A DNA stretch of 64,000 bases. It comes from Micromonospora tarapacensis (GTDB lineage Bacteria > Actinomycetota > Actinomycetes > Mycobacteriales > Micromonosporaceae). Made by a program: the position numbers and the translations under genes. Location of the stretch: positions 2,033,324-2,097,323 of the forward strand of contig NZ_JAHCDI010000004.1 in NCBI RefSeq assembly GCF_019697375.1. Direction: 5' to 3'. This document shows positions 18,432 to 27,005 of the stretch, piece after piece. Below the pieces are notes generated by a model. It did no database searches. It saw only the letters and a program-made list of their open reading frames with translations, and was not told where the DNA came from. Positions within the stretch are counted from its first letter, which is position 1. Every line of letters begins with the position of its first letter.

Positions 18432-19583
18432 TCAGCTGTCGCCCAGGCAGTCCCGGACCGCTGCGGAGAGCAGGTTGGCGCGCTCGTCGTCGAAGCCGCC
18501 CATCTGGTTGACGACGTAGCCGAACCCGACCTGGTGGGCCTCGTCGCCGAAGGCCAGGTGCCCACCCGCCCCGTCATGGCCGAAGCTGCGTTCGCCGAGC
18601 ATCGGGCGGGGCACCGAGTGCACCAGGAAACCGGTACCCCAGCGGTGTCCCGCGTCGGGGAGCCCGTAGACCTGTTGCCCGCTGACGCGGACCGTGACGG
18701 CGTCGTCGACGGACGCGGGGCTGAGCAGCCGCGCACCGTCGACCTCGGAGACACAGGCGGCGTAGAGGCGGGCCAGGCTCTCGGCCGTGCTGACCGCGCC
18801 CGCGCCCGGGATCTGGGCGGCCTGTATGGCCGGGTCATTGAAGCTGACCAGGCCGTTCTCGTCGGCGGGGAAGGCGAAGGCACCGCCCATGGTGATGCCG
18901 CGCTCGGCGACCGGGTCGCCGGCCGGAACGGGCTCGCCGATCGGCGCCAGCATCCAGGCGACCGCGTCGCGTTCGGCGGCCGGCAGGCCGATCCAGGTAC
19001 GCAGGCCGAGCGGCTCACCCAGGGCGCGGGCAAAGTAGGCACCAGGCATCTCACCGGTGATCCGTCGGATCACCTCGCCGATCAGCCAGCCGTAGGTGAT
19101 CGCGTGGTAGCTGTACGCGGTGCCCGGCTTCCACAGTGGAGTCTGCGCCTCGATCGCCTTGATCACCGGGTCCCAGGCCAGCACCTCCTCGCGGGAGAAG
19201 TGCTGGTCCAGCGCCGGCAGGCCGGACTGGTGGGTGAGCAGCCACCGTACCGGGATCTCCGCCTTGCCGTGCTGGCCGAACTCCGGCCAGTAGCGGGTGA
19301 CCGGTGCGTCGAGCTCCAGCCGGCCCTCCTGCACCAGCAGGTAGGCGCAGATCGCCATGATCCCCTTGGTGCAGGAGAAGACGACCGCGGGCGTGCCGGC
19401 GGTCCAGGGCCGGCCCGATCGGGGGTCGGCGGACCCGCCGTGCAGGTCCACGACCTTACGACCGGCCACGTACACGGCGACTGCGGCGCCCACCTCGCCC
19501 CGGCTGGCGAAGTTGTCACGGAACACGTCGGCCACCCGGCCGAAGCCGTCGTCGGCGTGCCCGTGGATCTGGGTGTCGGTCAA
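18432..19583 (-). CDS. Serine hydrolase of the class C beta-lactamase fold (EstB-like esterase)
   Basis: The 383-residue protein has the catalytic SxxK motif Ser70-Cys-Thr-Lys73 (VVFSCTKGIMA) and the Tyr motif YSYHAITYGWLIGEV near residues 157-165. Together with WLLTHQSGLP and FGHDGAGGHLAFGD, these are typical of family VIII esterases such as EstB. There is no signal peptide, so it acts in the cytoplasm and is unlikely to be a resistance beta-lactamase. It follows the CUT1 permease gene by 4 bp and is therefore the last gene of the importer operon. De-esterification of imported sugars is the inferred role. Confidence 0.85.
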   Translation of the reverse strand: MTDTQIHGHADDGFGRVADVFRDNFASRGEVGAAVAVYVAGRKVVDLHGGSADPRSGRPWTAGTPAVVFSCTKGIMAICAYLLVQEGRLELDAPVTRYWPEFGQHGKAEIPVRWLLTHQSGLPALDQHFSREEVLAWDPVIKAIEAQTPLWKPGTAYSYHAITYGWLIGEVIRRITGEMPGAYFARALGEPLGLRTWIGLPAAERDAVAWMLAPIGEPVPAGDPVAERGITMGGAFAFPADENGLVSFNDPAIQAAQIPGAGAVSTAESLARLYAACVSEVDGARLLSPASVDDAVTVRVSGQQVYGLPDAGHRWGTGFLVHSVPRPMLGERSFGHDGAGGHLAFGDEAHQVGFGYVVNQMGGFDDERANLLSAAVRDCLGDS

Positions 19584-19587
19584 CTCG

Positions 19588-20415
19588 TCATCCCTTCACG
19601 GACCCTTGGAGCAGTGCCTTGATGAATTGTCGCTGGAAGATCAGGAACACGATCAGCGTGGGGGTGAGGATCAGGAGCGAGCCGGCGCAGAGCAGCACCA
19701 GATCCGTCCCCCACTGACCCTGGAAGGCGCCGAGCGCGCCGGCCATCGTCCGTTTGGTCGCGTCGTCGACCAGGACGATGGCGAGCAGGAACTGGTTCCA
19801 GGTCCACAGGAACAACAGGATGGTCAGCGAGGCGATGGCCGGCCGGGCCAGCGGCACGTGCACCCGCCAGAACAGCTGCCAGGTGTTGCTGCCGTCCACC
19901 CGTGCCGCCTCGGACAGTTCCCGGGGCACGTTGATGAAGTGGGCGCGCATCCAGAAGACCGCGAACGGCATGTAGAGGCCGATCAGCGGCAGGATGATCG
20001 CCCATCGGGTGTTGAGCAGGCCCAGGTCCCGCATCTGGTAGTACAGCGGGGTGACCACCGCCTCGAAGGGCAGGGTCAGGCCGAGCAGCAGCAGCCCGAA
20101 GGCGAGGTGACCGCCGGGTACCCGCAGGTGACCGAGGCCGAACCCGGCCATGGTCGCGATGAGCACGCCGATCGGCACCACCCCGGCCACGATCAGTGCG
20201 CTCGACTTCAGCAGGGCGCCCATGTTCGCGGCGGTGAAGGCGTCGGCGAAGTTGCCCCACTGTGGATCGGTGGGCCAGGCCAGGCCGGTGGGCACGGTGC
20301 CGCGCGGTTGCAGGGCCGCCGACAGCATGCTCAGAAACGGCAGCAGGGTGACCACGACCAGCGCGATCAGGAAGATGCGCCCGGTGAGCCGCTCGCTGCG
20401 GGTGGTCAGGTTCAT
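19588..20415 (-). CDS. Carbohydrate ABC importer permease, CUT1 (MalG-like)
   Basis: A 275-residue membrane protein with six hydrophobic segments. The EAA loop, which contacts the ATPase, is visible as LSEAARVDGSNTWQLFWRVHVPLARPAI. The C-terminus IFQRQFIKALLQGSVKG is typical of MalG-type permeases. The ATG at 20415 overlaps the last base of the upstream permease stop (TGATG) and has GGGAGAG before it; an upstream in-frame start at 20457 is rejected. No ATPase gene is in the operon. Confidence 0.9.
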   Translation of the reverse strand: MNLTTRSERLTGRIFLIALVVVTLLPFLSMLSAALQPRGTVPTGLAWPTDPQWGNFADAFTAANMGALLKSSALIVAGVVPIGVLIATMAGFGLGHLRVPGGHLAFGLLLLGLTLPFEAVVTPLYYQMRDLGLLNTRWAIILPLIGLYMPFAVFWMRAHFINVPRELSEAARVDGSNTWQLFWRVHVPLARPAIASLTILLFLWTWNQFLLAIVLVDDATKRTMAGALGAFQGQWGTDLVLLCAGSLLILTPTLIVFLIFQRQFIKALLQGSVKG

Positions 20416-21380
20416 CACTTCTCTCCCCGGGTCAGCCGCTGGATCGGCAGTACGCACACCAGCACCAGCGCCATCAGCACCACCGCCAGGGCAGAGGCGA
20501 GGCCGACCTGACGCTGCGAGAAGGCGAGCCGGTAGATCTCCAGGCCGGGCACGGTGGTCTGGAGTCCCGGACCACCGCTGGTGGAGATGTAGACGATGTC
20601 GAAGCTGGCCAGCGCCGCGATGATGGTCACGGTCAGGCAGATCCCGATCTCCTGGCGCAGGCTGGGCAGGGTCACCGCGAAGAACTCACGCATCGGGCCG
20701 GCCCCGTCGATCCGGGCGGCCTCGTAGAGCGAGGGGTCGATCTTGCTCATGCCGGTGATCAGCAGGATCGTGCAGAGGCCGAGCATGACCCAGGTGCCGA
20801 TCACGCCCACCGCCGGCAGCGCGGTGTCGAAGTCGCCGAGCCAGGCCCGGGTGACGCCGTCCAGCCCGACGGCCCGCAGCGCCTGGTTGACCAGCCCGTT
20901 GGTGGAGAGCACCCAGCTCCAGGCGATGCCGGCCGCGACGAGCGGGATCACCTGGGGCAGGAACAGCACGGTGCGGACCATGGTGCCGGCCGGGCCGGTG
21001 GTGATCCGCCGGACCAGGCTGGCCACCAGCAGGCCGAGGACGACCGGAATGAAGCTGAAGAAGATGATCAGAATGAACGCGTTGGAGATGATCTTCAGCA
21101 GGTCCCGGTCGGTGAAGACCGTGAGGTAGTTGTCCAGCCCCGCCCAGCGGGCGGCCCCGATGCCGTTCCAGTCGTACAGCGAGTACTGCACGGTCAGCAC
21201 GAGCGGACGCAGCACGAAGACGCCGTACATGATCAGGGCGGGCAGCACCCAGAGCCAACCGGTCCACCGGACCGTGCGGCCCCACCGCTTCCGGTGGGGC
21301 CGCACGGGTGACCGGTGTCCCCGGCCGGGCCGGGACGAGGTGTCCGGCCCGGCCGGGGCGCTGCCGAGGGCAGACGTCAT
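20415..21380 (-). CDS. Carbohydrate ABC importer permease, CUT1 (MalF-like)
   Basis: The 321-residue protein has a basic N-terminus of about 35 residues and six transmembrane segments beginning GWLWVLPALIMYGVFVL. Its EAA loop is YEAARIDGAGPMREFFAVTLPSLR. It pairs with the MalG-like permease downstream. The start overlaps the binding-protein stop by 4 bases. The pair probably uses a shared MsiK-type ATPase encoded elsewhere, as most actinobacterial CUT1 systems do. Confidence 0.9.
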   Translation of the reverse strand: MTSALGSAPAGPDTSSRPGRGHRSPVRPHRKRWGRTVRWTGWLWVLPALIMYGVFVLRPLVLTVQYSLYDWNGIGAARWAGLDNYLTVFTDRDLLKIISNAFILIIFFSFIPVVLGLLVASLVRRITTGPAGTMVRTVLFLPQVIPLVAAGIAWSWVLSTNGLVNQALRAVGLDGVTRAWLGDFDTALPAVGVIGTWVMLGLCTILLITGMSKIDPSLYEAARIDGAGPMREFFAVTLPSLRQEIGICLTVTIIAALASFDIVYISTSGGPGLQTTVPGLEIYRLAFSQRQVGLASALAVVLMALVLVCVLPIQRLTRGEK

Positions 21381-22738
21381 CGGGACAGTTCCTTCTCGTA
21401 CTCGGCCTGGACCGCCTTCACGTACCCCTCGGGGGTCTGCTGACCGGCGACCAGCTTCTGCATCTCGGGGGTGATGGCCGCGGCGAAGATGCCGCCGGTC
21501 GCGTTCGCGGTGAAGTCGACCGCGCCGTTGTCGGCGCCCAACTGCTGCGAGGCCTTGAGGGTCTCGGCCAGCACGGTCCCGTCGGCCACCGGCGGCAGGG
21601 CCAGGTCGGCCGGGCCGCCCGGGTGCGAGCCGCCGACGGTCACCGAGATCTCACGGGCCTTGTCGTTGGTGTGCAACCAGTTGAGGAAGTACGCGGCGGC
21701 GTCCGCGTTCTTCGCCCTGGCGCCGACGCCGAAGGTGTTCGGCGCGGACATCGCGACCCGCTTGGCGTCGGCGGTCTCACCCGGGAAGAGGAAGAAGCCG
21801 ACCTCGCCGGCCATGTTCTTGTCCAGGTTCCCCGACTCCCAGTCGCCGTTGAACATGAACAGGCCGTTGCCCTTCTGGAACTCGCCCATCATGGCGGTGT
21901 AGTCGATGGCGTTCGCGTCCTGCGGGAAGTAGCCGGCCTCGGCCCACTTCTGGATGGTCTGGGTCGCCTTGAGCGCGGCGGGCGTGTCGAAGGTGGCACC
22001 GGGCTTCTGGAAGATCCAGTCCGCGATCGCGGTCGGGTCGCCGTACTGGTTCTGCAGTGCCTGGTGCGGGAAGTTGATGCCGGCGGTGTTCTTGTTGAAC
22101 TGCATGATCGGCAGCAGGTCGGCCGCCTTCGCCTTGGCCAGCAACTCCTCGAACTCGGCGATGGTGGCCGGCGGCTGGGTCATGCCGACCTGCTCGGCCT
22201 GCTTCTTGTTGTAGAAGACGCCGGTCACGCTGTAGCCGAGCCCCATGCCGTACAGCGATCCGCTGCCACGCACCGCCCCGCCGTCGGACAGGCGCAGCTG
22301 CACCAGCTGGGAGGCGGGGAACTTGTCCCAGCCGTGCGCGTCGAAGTACGGGTCCAGGTTCTTCAGCAGCCCGTCCTTGACCAGGTCGACCATGGTGGGC
22401 AGCCGGATGATGTCGGGCGCGTTGTCCGACGCGAGCACCCGGGGTGCGTTCTCCGTGATCACGGTGAACTGGTCCTCGCGGATGTTGAACGTGACGTTCG
22501 GGTGCTGCTTGGTGAACTCGTCCGCGAGCGCCTTGGCCAGCGGGAAGCCGGTCTCGGCGTACATTTCCAGGGTGATCGGGTCGCTACCGAGCTCCGTGCT
22601 GACCGCGGCGTCGGGGTCCCCCGACGGGGTCTGCTCGGAACCCGGCGCGCTACAGGCGGTGCTTGTCAGACCGACGGCCAGCAGTGGCACCAGCAGTGCC
22701 AACCGGCGTCGGGTGAACCTCGTCGAGAACTCCGGCAC
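21377..22738 (-). CDS. Extracellular oligosaccharide-binding lipoprotein, CUT1 family 1
   Basis: A 453-residue solute-binding protein. The signal peptide contains TRRRLALLVPLLAVGLTSTAC, with the lipidated Cys at the end. Family 1 binding-protein features follow: EMYAETGFPLAKALADEFTKQHPNVTF, DIIRLPTMVDLVKDGLL and MMGEFQKGNGLFMFNGDWE. It captures a di- or oligosaccharide for the two CUT1 permeases. The GTG start has AAGGAG 6 bases upstream. The promoter at 22845-22892 carries the strong LacI-type operator. The substrate is unknown. Confidence 0.9.
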   Translation of the reverse strand: MPEFSTRFTRRRLALLVPLLAVGLTSTACSAPGSEQTPSGDPDAAVSTELGSDPITLEMYAETGFPLAKALADEFTKQHPNVTFNIREDQFTVITENAPRVLASDNAPDIIRLPTMVDLVKDGLLKNLDPYFDAHGWDKFPASQLVQLRLSDGGAVRGSGSLYGMGLGYSVTGVFYNKKQAEQVGMTQPPATIAEFEELLAKAKAADLLPIMQFNKNTAGINFPHQALQNQYGDPTAIADWIFQKPGATFDTPAALKATQTIQKWAEAGYFPQDANAIDYTAMMGEFQKGNGLFMFNGDWESGNLDKNMAGEVGFFLFPGETADAKRVAMSAPNTFGVGARAKNADAAAYFLNWLHTNDKAREISVTVGGSHPGGPADLALPPVADGTVLAETLKASQQLGADNGAVDFTANATGGIFAAAITPEMQKLVAGQQTPEGYVKAVQAEYEKELSR

Positions 22739-22844
22739 CTCGTGCTCCTTGACTCATCCGCGTGCCGAGCCCCGGCTGACGGCCCGCGGTCCCAATATGA
22801 CGTCGGCGGACGCACCAGCGTCCACCGCAGAGGCGAAACAGCGC

Positions 22845-22892
22845 CGCTAAACTGATTTAGCAGAGCATGCGCGCGTTGCCGGGGGCTGTCAA
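22845..22892 (-). promoter_or_regulatory. Promoter and LacI-type operator of the CUT1 importer operon
   Basis: On the minus strand TTGACA (22892-22887), a 17-base spacer and CATGCT (22869-22864) are followed directly by the palindrome GCTAAATCAGTTTAGC (22861-22846). The layout is the same, base for base in 24 positions, as the esterase promoter at 5998-6045. It lies in the divergent gap to the LacI gene at 23037 and may control that gene too. Confidence 0.78.
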
Positions 22893-23036
22893 GGACGAGT
22901 TCGCAACGGTCTGGAAACAGATGGTTCATCGGCCGGGCGTCCCGCGACGGGACACCGCCGGTGACCGGGGACGCGGCTCGACGCATCATGATTGGGCAAC
23001 GGCGGCGTCGGACGGGCCGCCGCGATCGGAGGACTC

Positions 23037-24062
23037 ATGGGCCGCGACAGAGCAACCTTGGCCGACGTGGCGCGCCGGGCCGGGCTGTCCAAGACCGCCG
23101 CGTCGATGGTGCTCAACGGCCGCGAGGGCACCCGGCTCTCCGCGGAGGCGCACCAACGGGTCTTCGCCGCCGCGGAGGAACTCGGCTACCGGCCCAACGT
23201 GGCCGCCCGTAGCCTGCGGACCCGCAAGACCGCCACCATCGCGTTCGTCTCCGACATCGTCGCCACGACCCGCTTCGCCGGCGGCCTCATCCGCGGCGCG
23301 CTGGACGCCTCCCGGGAGCGCGACCACGTCCTGCTGATCACCGAGACCCAGGGCGACGCGGCGTTCGAGCAGTACGCCATCGAGGCGATCCTCGACCGCC
23401 AGGTCGACGGCGTGATCTACGCGGCCATGGCGACCCGCCGGCTGGCCGTACCGCCGGCCATCCTCGGCGGCCCGGTGGTGCTGCTCAACGCGACCAGCCC
23501 GGAGCAGCTGCCCTGCGTGCTGCCCGACGACGAGCGGGCCGGTGCCGTGGTCGCCGAGACCCTGCTCGGCCAGGGCCACCGGGATCGCATCGCGCTGATC
23601 GGTCGCAACCGGCAGAAGGAACGCGATCCGGAGATCTCCCTCGCCGCCGAGGCCCGGCTGCGCGGCATCCGGGACACCCTCGCCGCCGCCGGCGTCTCGC
23701 TCCTCAGCGAGGGCTTCTGCCCGGAGTGGCAGCCGGAGCACGGCTACGCCGCCATGCGTACCCTGCTGGATCGGCCCGCCCGGCCCACCGCGGTGATCTG
23801 CATGAACGACCGGCTCGCCTTCGGCGCGTACCAGGCGCTCGGCGAGACCGGCCTGACCATCCCGGACGACCTCTCGGTGATCTCCTTCGACGACGACCCG
23901 ATCGCCGCCTGGCTCCGGCCGGGGCTCTCCACCGCCGCGCTGCCGCACGAGCAGATGGGGCGCCGGGCGGTGGAACTCCTGCTCGACGGGGATCATGCCG
24001 GCCCCACGTTGGTGCCGATGCCGCTGCGGCGCCGCCGCTCCGTGGCCCCGCCCGCGGGCTGA
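23037..24062 (+). CDS. LacI-family transcriptional regulator
   Basis: The 341-residue protein has the LacI helix-turn-helix and hinge helix (ATLADVARRAGLSKTAASMVLNG, then NVAARSLRTRK) and a periplasmic-binding-like effector domain (TIAFVSDIVATTRFAGGLI, VLPDDERAGAVVAETLLGQG, VICMNDRLAFGAYQALGETG, VISFDDDPIAAWLRPGLS). The ATG at 23037 has GGAGG 5 bases upstream. It is divergent from the CUT1 operon and 68 bp upstream of the GH32-like gene. It is the natural candidate to bind GCTAAATCAGTTTAGC. The effector is presumably the imported sugar. Confidence 0.92.
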   Translation: MGRDRATLADVARRAGLSKTAASMVLNGREGTRLSAEAHQRVFAAAEELGYRPNVAARSLRTRKTATIAFVSDIVATTRFAGGLIRGALDASRERDHVLLITETQGDAAFEQYAIEAILDRQVDGVIYAAMATRRLAVPPAILGGPVVLLNATSPEQLPCVLPDDERAGAVVAETLLGQGHRDRIALIGRNRQKERDPEISLAAEARLRGIRDTLAAAGVSLLSEGFCPEWQPEHGYAAMRTLLDRPARPTAVICMNDRLAFGAYQALGETGLTIPDDLSVISFDDDPIAAWLRPGLSTAALPHEQMGRRAVELLLDGDHAGPTLVPMPLRRRRSVAPPAG

Positions 24063-24099
24063 CCCCGACCGTTCGCCGGCCGGGTCACCCGCTGTCGCG

Positions 24100-24114
24100 G
24101 CTAAACCGATTCAC
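24100..24114 (+). promoter_or_regulatory. Weaker copy of the LacI-type operator before the GH32-like gene
   Basis: GCTAAACCGATTCAC keeps the left arm GCTAAA, the 4-base spacing and part of the right arm of the palindrome seen at 6029 and 22846. It lies 17 bp before the ATG of the GH32-like gene, where bound repressor would also hinder elongation. Confidence 0.45.
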
Positions 24115-24130
24115 TGGTACGTTTCCGGCC

Positions 24131-25096
24131 ATGCTGAGTCTGCCCGACCACTGGGTGTGGGACAGCTGGTACGCCCAGGACGACGCCGGCCGCTGGCACG
24201 CCTTCTTCCTGCGCGCCTCCCGCGCCCTGCTCGACCCGCACCGCCGCCACCGCCGTGCCTCCATCGGTCACGCCGTCTCCACCGACCTGCGCTCCTGGCG
24301 CCTGCTCGCCGACGCGCTCGTGCCCGCCGACCAGCCGGCCTGGGACGACCTGGCCACCTGGACCGGCTGCACGGTGCGCGGCCCGGACCGGCGGTGGTAC
24401 CTCTTCTACACCGGGGTCGGCCGGGCGGAGGACGGCCTGGTCCAACGCATCGGCCTGGCCGTCTCCGACGACCTGCTGACCTGGCACCGGCACGGCGACG
24501 GCCCGCTCCTGGAGGCCGACCCCACCTGGTACGAGCTGCTCGACCGCGAGATGTGGTACGAGCAGGCGTGGCGCGACCCGTGGGTCTTCCCCGATCCGGA
24601 CGGCCACGGCTGGCACATGCTGATCACCGCCCGCGCCAACCAGGGACCTGCCGACGCGCGTGGTGTCGTCGGCCACGCGACCTCGCCGGACCTGCTGAAC
24701 TGGACCGTCCAGGCGCCGCTGTCCGCGCCCGCCGGATTCGGTCACCTGGAGGTGCCGCAGATCGCCGTCGTCGACGGCCAGCCGCTGCTGCTGTTCTGCA
24801 CCAACGCCTTCGCCGCCGGTCGCGAGTCCGGGCACCGGCTCTGGGTGACGACCTCGCCGACGGTCCGTGGCCCGTGGGACGTCGCGTCCGCCCGGCCCGT
24901 CGCGCAACCGCACCTGTACGCGCCCCGCCTGGTCCCCGACGCCGACGGCTGGTCCCTGATCGGTTTCGTCGAGCACGCCGACGGCGAGTTCGTCGGCGAG
25001 ATCAGCGACCCGATCCCGGTCCGCTACGAGCGCACCGGCGGTCTGGTCGCGCGGGCCCCGACGGTGGTTCCCGCCGGAGCCCACCACCCCGGCTGA
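24131..25096 (+). CDS. GH32/GH68-like five-bladed beta-propeller glycosidase
   Basis: A 321-residue cytoplasmic protein without signal peptide. It shows a beta-propeller glycosidase pattern with three candidate acidic residues: Asp11 (WVWDSWYAQDDAG), Asp149 in the RDP motif (AWRDPWVF) and Glu207 (GHLEVPQIAVVDG). This order fits the nucleophile, transition-state stabiliser and acid/base of family 32 fructosidases. It is shorter than most GH32 enzymes and lacks their C-terminal beta-sandwich, so a GH43-like or other propeller activity remains possible. It follows the LacI gene and a partial operator and is probably the intracellular enzyme for the CUT1 substrate. Confidence 0.75.
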   Translation: MLSLPDHWVWDSWYAQDDAGRWHAFFLRASRALLDPHRRHRRASIGHAVSTDLRSWRLLADALVPADQPAWDDLATWTGCTVRGPDRRWYLFYTGVGRAEDGLVQRIGLAVSDDLLTWHRHGDGPLLEADPTWYELLDREMWYEQAWRDPWVFPDPDGHGWHMLITARANQGPADARGVVGHATSPDLLNWTVQAPLSAPAGFGHLEVPQIAVVDGQPLLLFCTNAFAAGRESGHRLWVTTSPTVRGPWDVASARPVAQPHLYAPRLVPDADGWSLIGFVEHADGEFVGEISDPIPVRYERTGGLVARAPTVVPAGAHHPG

Positions 25097-25210
25097 CCCG
25101 ACCGAGAAGTCGCGTTCCGGTCCGCCGGCCACCGGCCCGATGTCACGATGGGCCGGTGCCAGCTCCGGCGGGTCCCGGCGTCCGTCGGCCCGACCCGACA
25201 GGCGGAGAAC

Positions 25211-26410
25211 ATGTCCAACGACAACGATGTCCATCCCTTCCGCCTGGACACGCCGGAAGAGGCGATCACCGACATGCGTCGCCGGATCGCGGCCACGCGT
25301 TGGCCCACCAGGGAACTGGTCACCGATCGCTCCCAGGGCGTACAACTGGCGACAGTTCAGGAGCTGGCCCGCTACTGGACCGACGATCACGACTGGCGCG
25401 CCTTCGAGACGAGGCTGAACGCCCTGTCGCAATACACGACGGACATCGACGGCGTCGAGATCCACTTCATTCATCAGCGGTCACCGCACGAGGACGCCCT
25501 GCCGCTGATCATGACGCACGGCTGGCCAGGCTCGGTCGTCGAACTGCTCGGCGTCGTCGGCCCGCTCACCGATCCGACCGCGCACGGCGGACGGGCCGAG
25601 GACGCCTTCCACCTGGTACTGCCATCCTTGCCGGGTTACGGCTTCTCGGGCGAACCGACCGAACTCGGCTGGGACTCGGCCCGGATGGCACGCGCCTGGG
25701 CGGAGCTGATGGGCCGCCTCGGCTACTCGCGCTACGTCGCCCAGGGGGGCGACGTGGGCGCCGCCGTCACGGACGCGATGGGCCGCCAGGCACCAGAGGG
25801 CCTGCTCGGCATCCACATCAACCTGCTCGCCGCGGCGATCGATCTCAAGGACCAACTCCCGGCGGAGTCCGAGCAGGAGCGCGCGGCACACGAGGCGCTC
25901 AACGCATTCGTGACGGACGGCTTCGGCTACTTCCTGGAGCAGTCCACCCGACCGCAGACGATCGGCTACTCCCTGCTCGACTCACCCATCGGGCTGGCGG
26001 CCTGGATGCTCGATCACGACACCGACAGCTACCACAAGATCTCCCGCGCGTTCGTCGACGGCGAGCCCGTCGGCAGTCTCACCCGGGACACCATCATCGA
26101 CAACATCACGCTCTACTGGCTGACGGGCACCGGCACCTCGGCCGCCCGCTGGTACTGGGAGTTCGGCCGGTTCCAGGCGGCGGCCCGCGCGACCGGCCAG
26201 GCTCCTCCGGCGGTCTCGGTTCCGGTCGGCTTCACGACGTTCCCCGGCGAGATCTGGGCGGCCCCGCGCAGCTGGGTCGAGGCGGTCTACCCCGGCCTCG
26301 CCTACTTCAACAAGGTCGATCGCGGCGGCCACTTCCCGGCCTGGGAGGAACCGGAGCTCTTCTCCACCGAGGTACGGGCCGCGTTCCGGCCGCTGCGCGC
26401 CCGCCGATGA
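25211..26410 (+). CDS. Epoxide hydrolase (EHN domain, alpha/beta fold)
   Basis: The 399-residue protein starts with the epoxide-hydrolase N-terminal domain (HPFRLDTPEEAITDMRRRIA, then WRAFETRLNAL and FIHQRS). The alpha/beta core has the oxyanion motif HGWPGS, the nucleophile Asp in AQGGDVGAAV, a catalytic Tyr region and the C-terminal His in GGHFPAWEEPE. These enzymes open epoxides to diols and often serve detoxification or secondary metabolism. The ATG at 25211 follows GGCGGAG. It is separated from the sugar genes by 114 bp and appears unrelated to them. Confidence 0.9.
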   Translation: MSNDNDVHPFRLDTPEEAITDMRRRIAATRWPTRELVTDRSQGVQLATVQELARYWTDDHDWRAFETRLNALSQYTTDIDGVEIHFIHQRSPHEDALPLIMTHGWPGSVVELLGVVGPLTDPTAHGGRAEDAFHLVLPSLPGYGFSGEPTELGWDSARMARAWAELMGRLGYSRYVAQGGDVGAAVTDAMGRQAPEGLLGIHINLLAAAIDLKDQLPAESEQERAAHEALNAFVTDGFGYFLEQSTRPQTIGYSLLDSPIGLAAWMLDHDTDSYHKISRAFVDGEPVGSLTRDTIIDNITLYWLTGTGTSAARWYWEFGRFQAAARATGQAPPAVSVPVGFTTFPGEIWAAPRSWVEAVYPGLAYFNKVDRGGHFPAWEEPELFSTEVRAAFRPLRARR

Positions 26411-26428
26411 CCGCCGCCGGCACCGGTG

Positions 26429-26744
26429 TCAGTCGCCGGCATGCGCGGCCGGAAGCTGCTCTCCGTCCCCGACCGCCCGGCCGGGCCGGGTCAGCACCGC
26501 CACCGCCACCATGAAGGTGGTGAGCAGGCCGATGGCCGCCAGGGCGGGGAGAGACCGGCCAGCAGGCAGCAGGACCAGCGGTACGCCGGCCACGACGAAA
26601 AGGTCGACCCGGACGCCCCCCGCCCGACAGCCACCGCACCAGCGCCGTGCCCACCAGGTAGAGGGCAGTGCCTCCGTAGAGCGCCGCGGCGGCCGGCCAA
26701 CCCAGTGGATCACCGCCCGGAGTGCCGCCGTCGCCGGCGACCAC
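26429..26744 (-). pseudogene. LtrA (low temperature requirement A) C-terminal remnant, frameshifted
   Basis: Read on the minus strand, one frame gives LGWPAAAALYGGTALYLVGTALVRWLSGG. A shift at a run of six Cs (26616-26621) brings the continuation in another frame: RVDLFVVAGVPLVLLPAGRSLPALAAIGLLTTF. Joined, these look like the last membrane segments of LtrA-family proteins, which are normally about 400 residues. Nothing upstream continues the homology, so the gene is both truncated and frameshifted. A sequencing error at the homopolymer could explain the shift but not the missing N-terminal part. Confidence 0.6.
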
Positions 26745-26763
26745 CTGCGTGTTCGCGGCATGG

Positions 26764-26928
26764 GCGGCATACGTCGGGCTGGAACAGGAAGAACAACTGG
26801 ATAGGTTTGAAGATCACTACCTTGGTGAGTGGGACTCGATGAAGGCGCATGCCGAGCGTCGCGCCGTCCCTCTGGCGCGACGCCCAGCGCGGAACCTCTC
26901 CATTCGTACCAACCGCGTGTTCGCGTAG
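26764..26928 (+). pseudogene. ArdA-like antirestriction protein remnant
   Basis: The translation AYVGLEQEEQLDRFEDHYLG, then EWDSMKAHAE, resembles the acidic core of ArdA antirestriction proteins, where a DxFEEAYxGEWDS-like segment is conserved. Both flanks have lost similarity, and no start or plausible C-terminus is present. ArdA is typical of conjugative elements, so this is probably a trace of a former integrative element. The stretch to 27005 holds nothing else recognisable. Confidence 0.5.
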
Positions 26929-27005
26929 GCGCTCCATATCACGCACACGCCGTGACCCTAGGTGGCCAGAGCAGCGCCCGTTGTAGCCGTTCACGAGACG
27001 CAGAC

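Noticed and set aside
18432..19583. Antibiotic-resistance beta-lactamase
   Set aside because: The protein has the SxxK fold but no signal peptide, lacks the KTG motif context of true class C enzymes and is the last gene of a sugar-importer operon; EstB-like esterase is the better call.
26307..26744. Minus-strand frame as an intact hypothetical gene
   Set aside because: Only its first about 45 residues resemble LtrA; the rest is out of frame with the LtrA continuation and overlaps the epoxide hydrolase 3' end. Treated as a pseudogene.
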